In this document: positions 25,204 through 36,624 of the stretch, piece by piece
Layout: every line of letters starts with the position of its first letter
How positions within the stretch are numbered: position 1 is the first letter of the stretch
Assembly (NCBI GenBank): GCA_036874045.1
Contig: JAZBRI010000004.1
Span: forward strand, 5,084,001-5,148,000
DNA length: 64,000 nucleotides
Direction of reading: 5' to 3'
DNA from: Cymodocea nodosa
Lineage: Eukaryota; Streptophyta; Magnoliopsida; Alismatales; Cymodoceaceae
Notes under the pieces: model-generated
What the model was told of the DNA's origin: nothing
Database searches by the model: none
Seen by the model: the letters and a program-made list of their open reading frames with translations, nothing else
Position numbers and translations under genes: made by a program

Positions 25204-28200
25204 TCAAGTAAGACTGATGGAAGTGGCGTATGATTGGAGTACAGCAAGGGCTTGTTCCGTGATGGCTCGGTTCCTTGCCTGTCTCACCCAGTGTTGAACT
25301 GCACCCTCAGCTTCAGTTCCAGAGACACCACCTTCCAATGCATCTGCTGCTTCGGAAAGCTTCCCTTCAGCTAACAGAGACTCTACTCTACTGATGGTAG
25401 ACTCTATGCCATCTCCAGACAGATTGCTCTCCCTTATCTGCATTGATAACAGACGGTGAGAAAAATGTGAAAAAACATAAGCAATATCATGAGTCACCAA
25501 AAATAACCATAAAGAACATACGCTGAGGCATTCAAGCCCAACATGAGAATCTACATAAAACTATATAAGAGACTGAATATGATAAGTTCATTTGCCAGAA
25601 TCAAGAGGAAAGCAAAAAAATGAAACACTGCATTGAGTAGATTGACCTCGGCCTGTTGTCACCAACATACCAAGTGACCTAGATAAATGATCCATGGCAC
25701 AAAAGCGGAACAACCCAAGCTAACACTATTGTCTGTGTCAACCGTCAAGGCAAAACTAAAGGTACGTTTGCACTCCATGCTTCTGAAGCGTAGAGTGAAT
25801 TGGAGTTGGTTTCTTTTATGCATTATTGTTTTTTAAGTGGACAGGATCACTCGCACTAAACTGAAAGCCATTGCAGTTGAACCGTTCACATGGTGCATAT
25901 TTTCATATTTTTTGACGGAACTTAACTTCCATTCGTTGGAAAAATGAAACCATACAAGGTTAAGTACAAATTCGTTGGAAATATAGTTCCCCCATGGGAC
26001 CAAGATTGGTAACAAAATTTCCCGATTTCTCCAAGATCTGGGGGATTGAGGTTCCTGAATGATAAATCACATTTTGTTTTCCATACAGCCCAATGTGCAT
26101 ATTTTTGTATCAAAGACCAAATACAAGTCATACAACTTACTGAATGTTCGAATAAATCAAACTAAAATATGCTTTCAAATTCTATTACTTAGTATTATGG
26201 TCATTGTTATTGTAAGAGAAAAAAATGTAATGGGATTTTAGGTGTATGTGAGTTTAGTCACACATTGCTTAAGTGATATTTATTCGTTTTATATAGCTTT
26301 TATATATAGAAGTCTAATGTTCATTTATGAATAACATTTCACTTTCATTTATTCCCTTATGTTTTAATATGGTATCAAAGGTTAGGTCTTGAGAGTTCAA
26401 AAGTATGTAGAATCTTCGTAGAGAAGAGGAAAATCTTAACCATCACTTTCCTCCCAACCACCACTACCATTGCCAGCTATCTAGGATATTGCCACTAGCT
26501 ATTGCCAATTCCTTCCCCTCCTAATGCCAATCACGATGCTTCCCTCCCATCTTCTGCTAATTTTAAACTTCTTTCTAGGGCCTACCAACACCATTGTTGC
26601 TGACATCTCTTCTCCTAAGCAAAAACATCATTTGTTAGGACTGGATCTCTTCACTGTCGTAGCTGCCAACCAACAACAACCTCTAGCCTCTTCCTACCAA
26701 TGATGATAGGACTTCTACGTGCTTTGCACTATCAATGGTGACCTATAGCCTGATTCTTGTGATGCTCCCACTTCTCTAAGGCTACTCCAAAATCTTTTCT
26801 TCAAGTTTAAGGTTTATAGAATACCTTAAGTAACAATAACAATCTACACTAGATTTCTTTTGTTTTGTGGTAATGGTTAACTTCACAATGTCAAGTTGCA
26901 GACAAACAGGGAGAAGGAGAAGAGAAGGAAAGGAAAAGAAAGAGAAAAGAAAAAAAAAGAGAAGAAAGAAAAAGAAGAGAGGAAAAAAAAAATGATGATA
27001 AAAAATTTATGTTAAAAGAAATAAGGAGAGAGAAAAAAGACAAAAAAAGTGCATTATGAATGTCCAATTAAATTAGTTATACTTTTTCATGTGAGTCTCA
27101 ACATTTTAGCAATATTATTCCGTCAAAGTTGTTTATTTTTTATGAAATTAATCTTAATGTTGATAGTGTTGTCTTATTATCTTTATTATAGATGGTTAAT
27201 AATGATTGTGTTAGTATTGTAAAAGAATATATGAAAGTCTTTAATATCAGCAAGTGTTCATATGTTAATTGAGTCTAATGCTGTCAACAATGTAATAGTG
27301 TTTATACTTATTAAAATGTGGTCAACTAGGATTTGATCATTTTTCTTGTTTTCATAACATTGCTGTCACTTCTAGTTAGTATCGATCTATTGTGTATTTT
27401 CTAATTTAGATTATTATTTATTTATGTATGAGTTTGTTGTAAGTTAGATGCTCTAATTTGAAGAGAAAAGTTAGAGAAAATAATGTTTTAAGTTTTTAAA
27501 CACGTGTGGATTTAATCTTACATTACTTAAGTGATATTTATCCACTTTGCATAGCTTTTATATAGAGAGACTTTATGTTTGCTTATGAACAACATTCCAC
27601 TTCCACCTATTCTATTCTATTTTAACAGTTATTATTGTTGATACCTAATATTCCTCTCACAAGGGTACATAACTAAAACTTTCGACTCCCCTTGGCTAAG
27701 GGAGCCCTCAACACAGGTAAAAATGTCACTTAAGCAAACCAAAACAAAACCAACCTAGCTATTATTGTAGGTTTTCAACTCTTGATTTATGTGTGTGTGG
27801 ATGTCTAGCAAAATAGAGTCCTCAACCTGAAAACTAATTTAAATTTTCTACCCGCACTTTTCAGTGCCCAAATAACTCACACACTGATCTGCAATACATG
27901 TTAGCATTCAAACAGGCTGTAACAAAAGAGTGTGCGTGCATGCATGCATGCGTGCGTGCGTGCGTGCGTATACATACATACACCATTCAACTCAACCATC
28001 TCATAACAATTATGGAAATCTGAAAAATTTGGACTGATATGACCGGACAGTTGCATCTGAAATGAACAGAAAATTACAATCAGATTTTAAATAAAAAAAT
28101 ATCGTTATATATGATTTATCTATCATTTTCTTGATAAAACAGCAGAATAAAACAAGCACTGTGAACATTGTCTCCAAACCTTAATGGAAGATGCAACATA

Positions 28201-31200
28201 AGCCATTGTATGAGCTAGTATGCCACCACCACCACCACGTGGAATGAGGCTAAAATATCGAATTTTTCCTTTTAAAGTATCAAACTGCATGAAAAAAATT
28301 ACAGTCAGTTCCCTTCTTTAAAATCTGGGAGGATAAGAGAACTAACAATAAATCGACCAATCATGTACAGCAACAGCAATGGAACTGTTGAAACAAAAAG
28401 GTGATTTCCAACGGCATAACTGCAAAAACGACTCTAGAACAAGAAATGCCAGCATAAAGAGAGAAACTCTACAAAGACTCAACCTGTCTTTTTCATTCAT
28501 TCAGCAATTCATAAATCAGAAGGAATGATTTCTTGGTACCATAAATCAGAAGGGAGAATTAAATATTGAGATTTTGAAGAGAATCAAATGCATTTATGCT
28601 GTGACATTTATATGGTATCAGTAATTTGGTTTTATGTGTACACTAGGAATAAAAAGCAGTACTGTTCCTCATAGAAGACTTGCATATTGATATGCTAAGA
28701 ATATTAAGTCAAAAAAGAAAATAAGATTAGCTACTTGCCTTCTGATTCAACCGCAACTTAGTATCTGTTCCATTACTAAGTGTTTCTTCAGGAAGAGACG
28801 ATAGCACTAAATCTATCACTACATCACATTTAACATCTGCAAGAGACACTCGCAAGACATCTATCTCTGCCTGAATTGGCAATCCCTTGGACAATGCATC
28901 TTCTAATGCAAGAGAACCCTGCAAGACCATGATGGCAAAAATTTGGGAAAAAATACTACCAGAAAGCCAAAGCCCTAATTTTGACTTCATATGTCTGAAG
29001 ACAACTTCCTAAATGGGGATCAGGGAGAAATGCATGTACCAAAGCAAGCTTATAAACAGAGTGACTCTGATGAGCTTCTTCAGATCTTGCATAGAATGCC
29101 ATGCATAACGCATTTATCTACCAAATAAAAGTCAAGTCAGAAAGATCCAGGCTAGCCCGAAGAAAAAAACTGGAATTGTTCACTGAAAAGTGCAAGCAGA
29201 ATTCAACATTGTTTTCCAACTGAGATATATAATACATGAAGGTTAGCCTCGGCAATCCTTTCCAACTGAGATGCCTTTTCATTTGCAAGAGCAGCATTAA
29301 ATTCTGCCTTTGCCAATTCTTGGTATTTCTTGAGGTGATCCTGCATTTCTTCTTCCTGAAGAATGACAAAAATTGGCGTAATTCACATTAACAATAGAAA
29401 AGGCAAAGAAATCATATGGCACAAAAACAGAAAAGTTGACCTTGCGTTGCAATTCTGTCCTGAGTTTCTGCTCAGCCTTGTCTTCAAGCACTTTTACTGT
29501 AGCTGCTGCTTTTACTTTCTCTTTGTTTAATTCCTAATTTTAATGAAAAAAATGAACAATTGCATTTTCATGACTGTAAGAACTAGATGACAAAATGAGA
29601 ATGAAGCCATTCACCCAGACATTGGATAAGAGCATTTACTACATAAAGAAGTAATTGCACAGGCTTACAACAACAGCACATGTCGCAATCCTGAATCCTT
29701 CTCTTTTATATAATTTTATTCATGTTCAAATCTTCGATTAAATTACAAAAATTTAAATTTTTCTCACAATTCCTAACCAAGTAATTTTAGACCTTCCAAC
29801 ACAACAACCCATGTCCTAATCCCATTATATAAGGTCAGTCACATTAATTTTTCTTCCAAATATTTCTATTTGCAGTCAAATCTTCATTTAATTACATAAA
29901 TTTAAATTTTCACACAATTCTTAAGTAGTTTTAGGTTTTTCTTTGCTTCTTCTAATTTCTTCTACACTAATTAATTTTTCTCTCTTACATGGGACATCCT
30001 TTAGCCTTCTAAGATATAACCAAACTATTCTTTAATTGGTGCAATTTATACTTTATTCTTAATAAAATCATATTTTAACTTATCCATTAAATTATTACCA
30101 CTTATTCATCTAAACATTTGCATCTCTGTAATACTAATATTTTGTATATAATCATGCCTTACAACACAGCATTCTGAATCATAAAGTATATCCAAGTGAA
30201 TAGAAATTTTATGGAATTTTCCTTTTAATTTTAAAGGTAACTTCTTATCACATAACACTCAATAAACATTTCTCCATTTCATCCAGCTTACTTTAATCCC
30301 ATAAATAACATCCTTTATAATTTCTCCATTACTATTTATTATAGATCCTAAGTATTTAAAAGTTTTACTTTTATGAATTTCAAAGTCATCTAATTATATA
30401 CCTTTATCATTATTCCTATTTTTGTTGAACTTACATTTCATATATTAAAATTTTAATTTATTGAACCTAAATCCTTTAAACTCTAAAGTATCTCTCCATA
30501 ATTCTAATTTAGAATTAATTCCTACATTACTTTCATTAATCAAAACTATGTTATCAGTAAATAGCATACATCAATGTATTTCTCCTTAAATTTCCTTAAA
30601 TAATTCATCCATAACTAAGATAAACAAGTACTTAAAGAAGATCCTTATTGTAAATCTGTCTATTGAAAAATTTTTAATTTCTCCTTTTATAGTTTTAACA
30701 TTAGTAATTGTTTTTCCATACATGCCCTTTATAATATTTATATATTTTATAGACACTTCTTTTCTTTCTAATACCCACTACAATAGGTTTCTAGATACTT
30801 TATCATAAGTTTTTTCTAAATCAATAAAAAATAATATGGTCTTTTTTCTTAACTTATAAAATTTTTTATTAGGTGTCTAAGTGCATGAATAACTTCCATT
30901 AACTTACCCATCATAAATTTAAATTGAATTTCTATGATTTTTAGTTACCTACCTTAATCTTTATTCAATTATCCTTTCCCATAATTTTATAGTATGACTC
31001 ATTAATTTAATAGCATGTTAATTATTACAATTCTGTATGTCTCTTTTATTCTTAATTTTATAGGCTTAGATTAATCAAAAATCAAATAAAAGCCTAATTT
31101 CAAAATACACCTAGAGAGAGAGACTTCATGTATTATTATCTACAATATTTGTAAGAATAGAACATCTTTTAATAGCCACCTCTTAGTTCAACAAAAACAA

Positions 31201-34200
31201 TATACATTGAAAACCAAATTGGTTGAAGCAGTGATTCTAAAGTGTGCCATAAATGTGTAAGAACTCTAGGGATTTAAAGAGCTAAACTATTTATGATGGT
31301 GTATCATGGATTATGAATCTCTATACAAAACTCCAGGTTCAAAAATCCTTTTTCTGAAATAGCCAAGTTCCAAAATCTATGGTCACACTATCACATGTGC
31401 TCTTAAACATGCAATTAATTTTTATGTCACCTGATTTACTTCCTGTTTTCAATTATTTTTTTGAAAACTTACCCATTTTCTAATTGGAACCATGGGTATG
31501 GTATGGTAACAACTTAGAAGACATCAGTCATAGCAATACTCCATAACATAAATGTCACTACTAATTTTTGATAATCTGAAAGTACTTCTGAAGTTTCAAA
31601 TGATATGATAGCACAATAAAAAAACAAATCTATGGTGGCCTTCCTTTTTGGCCAATTTAGACTACTTGTTTGAACAGTTTATGCCATGCTGTCCTCTTGA
31701 AATTTGATGTACATGAGGAGCAGTAGTAAGATTTAGCAACCCCCTTCAAGAAATTGATCAAACTCTTTCATAATTCATCCCATGACATTGACCAAGTATC
31801 AGTTACTGTCACTGTAAAAGCTAGCGGCCTTTTAATGTGTAATTTTTTATGTTAATTTTGGGTTAAGCATTTGATTGGTTTGCACTAGTACATTGTTAAA
31901 AAATGACCATTACACTTGTGATATTAATGATATGTTTGAAAACACTTTTGGGCAACTTCTGAGACTCTAATTTCTAGAGGCCATAAATTCTTAGGGGTGT
32001 TTGTATCAAGAAAACTAGACAAAAGAAAAATATATGATCAAAAAGAAATCAAAGGAAAATAAATTTAAGATTTTATTTTTCATTTAAATCCAACAAAGTA
32101 TTTATGCATATATAGAAAGGAAAATATTTCCCTCTCAAATTCTACCTAAATGGATGGAAAAGTAAACCATCCCTGTAAAGCTTGTGGTGAAACCAAAGGA
32201 TTTTATTTTTTGGGGGAAAATAAGCACAAACTCTATAATTTAAGTCTACTTTTTGTCATATGAAAAATATTTTCCTTTCCATTGGTTTTCAGTGCAGAAG
32301 CCCTCACTCCCATTAAAAGTAATTCCAACCAGTGTAAATGGAATCAAAATCTCAGACAAGCCATAGACTCATTGCCGTTCATTCTCGGTTTCTACAGAAA
32401 TTAAGTCCAACCCAGTCTTAGATTAACTTTTAGCTTCTATTATGTAGTTAATAGGGTAAGTTATGTTCCTAATTTTGGTACAAAAATAATGAAAGGTCAT
32501 AGTTTGGTGTTAGGAACCTTGTGTGTTGTGTACCTACTTCAATATAGCTTCTGAATCAAAAATGAAGTCACCATGCTAACATAAATGACAGAGGTAGCTT
32601 CCTAACTATACCATCAAGGGTTTGATTTTTTAAGCATTGACAGATGTATTGTCAGTGCCATTTTTAGCAGATGCATTGGTATTGTTACAAATAAGTGCAG
32701 TGCAATGTCATGGGTATTTAAAAAGGAAGGCTAAACCAAGGATGCAAGTCATAACTGATACCTTATCAAGCATTGCAGCTTCTTCGGCAAGCATAACTTC
32801 CCTCACCCTTGCATCTCTAAGTTCCTTCTCATATTCCTCCTGAATTATATAATATCATATGAGTTACAAAGCATAATCACCCATAAAGACTGAGTAAAGT
32901 GCCAAAGGCCCTTCCCAGCATAGGATATAGTGAATATAATCAGTAGCATCTGTATGGAAATAAGAACCTTCATCTGTCTTTTCTTTTCTTCAAATACCCG
33001 AAAATCAAACTCAGCTTGTCGATTTTCAGCAGCATGAATAGCTTGAATAAGATCAATAACAATTTTTTCATCTTTCAATTTCTCATCATCCTTGGAGCTC
33101 TCACCAATAGTGTCTAAAGCCTTCATTTCCAAAATTCAAAATTAGCAATAGTATCTGGAATGCCAGGTCAATAAAATTTAAAACAAATTATAAACAAAGA
33201 TTGAAACAGAGAATATTGAAATAAGAGTTTCTCGCCATATGTTGACCTCTTTTTCAGTAGAAATGTGCTCAGAAGAGACAGAATGCTCTTCATTGGAGGG
33301 GATTCCAGGAATTTTTTCATCCTGAAGAGAATATGCATCTAAAAGGGAACTTGTTTCCTCCGTTTCATGCTCCACTGAATCCTACAGGAGAAATGATATC
33401 ATCAATTAAGCATCCAACTTCAATTGAAATCAATGTCTCTCAGAACGGAGGAGATGCCCACATCAAAGAAATGCACATCTCTGGACTGTTCTAGCAAGAT
33501 AAATTTAGAATTCGCCAAGGTTCAGACATCTGACAAGCATTGAAAGGAAAATATGAGAAGATATTTGTAACTTCCAGATTACAAAATAGATTATAAAGTG
33601 CCTGAACTTAAGATAGCAAAGGGATAGAACCAGTATAGAAGAAACCAACTTGCTTTTTTTTGAGCAGCAGCAAATAAATATATTAAGGGTGAGAAAACAA
33701 AAGAGCCCTACAGAATGCAGAGGTCGACTTGAACAACAAAAACAAAACACAACCTGCAGATTTCAAAAGGAAATCCAAAACAAGCAAAAGAACTGCTCAA
33801 AGAGATACTTGCTTAAAATTGAATTCCAATATATTAACGCTTTATTCCAAAATATTAATACTTCAGAAAATTCAGGTGTTAACGTGAGAAATCTACTGGT
33901 TAGTTTGTTGCCTTGAATGTTTCTCTCTAGTTTTCTCCTTTTAACGTTATGATGCAATCAATAAGACAAGGACTGCCTTCCTACCAACAAATGTTCACAT
34001 TCTTCAAGCAAAAGAACATTCTTAGAAATTTTAAGAAATTTTGGACTCATTATCGAACATCAGTACCTAGATTTTCAAATGTTTCTAATACAATTATCCA
34101 AAAGAGACAATAAATTATGTGAGTTTTAGCCAACAAAAAACACATAAAATCTTCAGATTTTCAAATGAAACAATGCAAAAAGACTTGATAGCCATCACAC

Positions 34201-35353
34201 TCCAAGCTATTTCCAATTTTAAAAGTTAGACAATGATTGGCTCGTAAATCAAGTATTAATCACAGTCTCTACTGCTAAGCATTTGCTCAATGCACCAGTT
34301 AACATATAGAGATTCAGAAAATGCTACATGATGTTTTTCACGTAACGTGCGAAAAAATGGTTTTGTACCTTTGGCAGATCCTTTGGCCCTATATCATCTG
34401 TTGTGGTCTCAGAAATAGAACTTTGTCCATTGAAGCTTATCCCAGCCTTGTTCTCTGACAATATTTCTGAATTAATTTGTTTGGAAGAAGTCGTCTCCTG
34501 TGTTGATCCATTGCTCATCTTCTCAACATCTTCAGATGCCATCTCAGATATGGCAGCGTGTTCATCTTCATCCTTGGGTGATACATCACCATGAACTCCC
34601 GACATGTCATGTTGTCTGCTCTGGGCAGGCTCATCCATGGACGGATCATATTTTTCAACCTTTTCATGCTCAGCATAACAAACTTCGTCAATTTTCTCGG
34701 TCTTCTCCTGCAGCTGTGGGCTCATTTCACTGCGCTCTCCATTAGAAACAACAGCAACCTCTTCCTCAGGCTCCAACTTCTTGACCACATCAACATTACT
34801 CGACTCAATAGAAGTATTTTGATCCAAACGGTGACGGAGGCCAATGTCCACATAGCCCATATCATCCGCTATGACGGTAGCCACCCCAACCATTGTAGCC
34901 CCAAGCAAAACCTTCGGAAGCAAGCTCGAAGAACCAGGCTTCCCATCGCGTTGCCCTGGAGGTCCCTGGCCGGGAGGAGCCCTCGGAAGTGGTGGCTTCG
35001 ACGCACTCGAAATCCCACGCCTAGCAGAAAGTGGGGAGCGCTTCTGGTTCGATTTCCAGGCGACAAAATTTACAAACATGAATCTAAAAACAAACTGAAC
35101 CTGCAAGATTCAAATTTCCATCATCTCATCGAGGGGGAAAGGACTGCGTACCTGAACTTCGAAGAGTCTACTCCTGTTCTTAGCAACTGATCGACCGGAG
35201 GACGAGACCTCGAATACGCACCTGAACAATGAAATCAATTCAGTTGGCTCATCGGTGGAACGCATGAGAGAAGCGGTCGATTAGCCCTCACTGAGATGTG
35301 AGGTCAAGGAAGAAGAAGGAATGGGGTAGAGATGAAGCGTACCTACGCAGCAT
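25204..35353 (-). CDS. MIC60: MICOS complex subunit MIC60 (mitofilin)
   Basis: MIC60 anchors the MICOS complex at crista junctions of the mitochondrial inner membrane. Twelve coding exons join in frame to 643 aa: 35353-35343, 35221-35152, 35043-34369, 33381-33247, 33120-32968, 32839-32762, 29533-29441, 29355-29236, 29117-29040, 28918-28739, 28284-28180 and 25437-25204 (stop TGA). The start codon sits in an 11-nt exon (ATG CTG CGT AG). The N-terminus MLRRCVFEVSSSGRSVAK is an Arg/Ser-rich mitochondrial presequence. One membrane segment follows (about residues 72-86, VLLGATMVGVATVIA), then an acidic linker, coiled-coil-prone exons (EEMQDHLKKYQELAKAEF) and the mitofilin signature (FSLIPRGGGGGILAHTMAYV; ARNRAITEQALAVLQSYATS). 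The intron after 28739 has a GC donor. The donor after 33247 (GAG|GTCAAC) is weak. Confidence 0.95.
26211..27627 (+). mobile_element. Small complete non-autonomous LTR retrotransposon (TRIM/LARD-like) in last MIC60 intron
   Basis: The 5' LTR is 26211-26369 (starts TGTAAGAGAAAA, ends TTTTAATA). It is followed directly by the primer site TGGTATCAAAGG at 26370. The 3' LTR is 27439-27627 (starts TGTAAGTTAGATGC, ends TTTTAACA). The LTRs share blocks such as ACTTAAGTGATATTTAT and CATAGCTTTTATATA. The element is flanked by a perfect 5-bp duplication, GTTAT, at 26206-26210 and 27628-27632. The roughly 1.07-kb interior has no gag or pol frame; it contains a long purine-rich tract (about 26900-27060). 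The strand is opposite to MIC60. Confidence 0.88.
27931..27984. repeat. (TGCA/TGCG)n compound microsatellite
   Basis: A compound tetranucleotide tract, TGCATGCATGCG then GTGC units and finally TACATACATACA, lies in the last MIC60 intron. The alternating purine-pyrimidine sequence could adopt Z-DNA. Confidence 0.9.
29690..31070 (-). mobile_element. LINE relic (RT and 3' part) in MIC60 intron
   Basis: Minus-strand translation in broken frames gives LINE reverse-transcriptase fragments: DNIVLINESNVGINSKLELW, GFRFNKLKF, YMKCKFNKN, FKYLGSIINSNGEIIKDVIY, MKWRNVYWVLCDKKLPLKLK. The catalytic FADD-type box reads FTDN near 30550, so a catalytic Asp is lost. The family 3' end lies near 29690-29850 (AATCCCATTATATAAGGTCA). 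The relic is in the 3.2-kb intron 29534-32761, same direction as MIC60, and belongs to the same family as the 5430, 17550 and 19370 copies. Confidence 0.75.
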
Positions 35354-35525
35354 TCCGGCGGTTGTAGTGCCGCAACGGCCACGGAATCAGCGGACGCCGG
35401 GAGCTTGGGCGTGGAGGGGGGAATTGGAGAGGTCGTGCAGGAGGAAATCGGGGCGAAACGGGCATGGGTCCGGCATCAGGCAATGGATCCGGGTGAATGG
35501 TTTTTCCGAAGCTCTAGTTTTCTTG

Positions 35526-35815
35526 AAAAATCACTTTAATAGAACAGATAGTTTATATTCATATTTATTATCAATGTGAGATTATATTTATAGTCCATAA
35601 CATTCTACTGTATTCTCAAAATCAATGTTTTTGTCCACTTTAAGTTATCTTTTCCAACATTAGTCTACTTTAATCTCTAAAAGATCACTCTAACAAAAGA
35701 AACAGTCTATTATATATCAAATTCATATCAATATTTATTATCAACTTAAGATTACCTTTATAATTCATAACATTCTATTACATATTCAAAATGAATGTTT
35801 CATCAATCGCTTATT
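35526..35815. repeat. Imperfect tandem duplication, period about 154 bp
   Basis: The block from ATCACTTTAATAGAACAGA (35530) through CATAACATTCTACTG and CAAAATCAATGTTT recurs as ATCACTCTAACAAAAGAAAC (35684) through CATAACATTCTATTAC and CAAAATGAATGTTT. Both copies share ATTTATTATCAA. The divergence shows it is old. Confidence 0.7.
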
Positions 35816-35823
35816 TTAGAAAG

Positions 35824-36365
35824 TATTTGTACACTTAAAAAATATGAAAAATGTCAGAAAAAAAAATGATAAATATATTATTATTATTTTCTAGATATTT
35901 GTGTATTAAATGATTTTTCGTCATTTTTTTTCCATATATAAAAAAAAAAATCTTTTATTCTCTAACTTTTTGATTTTTAAAACTGATTGAAAATAAAGAA
36001 AAATAAAATATAAATTATCATAAAATATATTAACAACATGTAATTTGATATAAAAATTATTTATCTTTAATAAATAAAAGTTAATATTATAAGAAATATG
36101 TGAAATAATAAAGATGTAAAATATATTTTATGTTGTAATAATTTGTCACAGATAATTCTATCTTTTATTATTTATAATAAATTTTGTTATTTTTTATATT
36201 ATAGATAAATATAAAAAATATTTAATTTATTAATTTTAATATTTTATTTTATAAATAAATATATTTTATAATTTTTCATTATTTTCTATTCTATATACAA
36301 ATATCTTTATTTTCTACTTACTTTTCATTATTTTTTATCATTTTTAAATACACAAACAACTCCTT
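35824..36365. repeat. Possible AT-rich MITE
   Basis: The left end (TTTGTACACTTAAAAAATA, then GAAAAATGTC) and the right end read in reverse complement (TTTGTGTATTTAAAAATGAT, then AAAAATAATG) are similar, and further partial inverted matches lie inside. In such AT-rich sequence chance matching is a risk. Confidence 0.3.
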
Positions 36366-36624
36366 TTATATTCTAAATATTTTTATCTATTTCAAATTAT
36401 CCTTTAAACGATCATCTACGAACCCTAGACTCTACGCCTTATTAACAAGCCCGTTTCACTTTAGACTATAAATTAACTATCGCAAGGTATCCCTTTCGAA
36501 GGTGATTTAATTCGTTTACCTTGCGTAACATATTTGCTGCAATGAAAGTTCCAAAACCCAATTTGCCTTGCTCCGAAAACCGTAGCTGCCTGCCCAAACC
36601 CTCACCGATCCTTCCTCGTACCCG

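Larger units (their letters stand above)
35354..36624. promoter_or_regulatory. Divergent intergenic region between MIC60 and the UBA2-type gene
   Basis: The two genes are transcribed away from each other, so these 1.27 kb should hold both promoters. The first 150 bp or so on the MIC60 side is GC-rich leader sequence. The rest is extremely AT-rich (35520-36400) and carries a tandem duplication and a possible MITE. A telo-box-like AACCCTAG lies at about 36421, some 200 bp before the UBA2 start codon. Confidence 0.5.
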
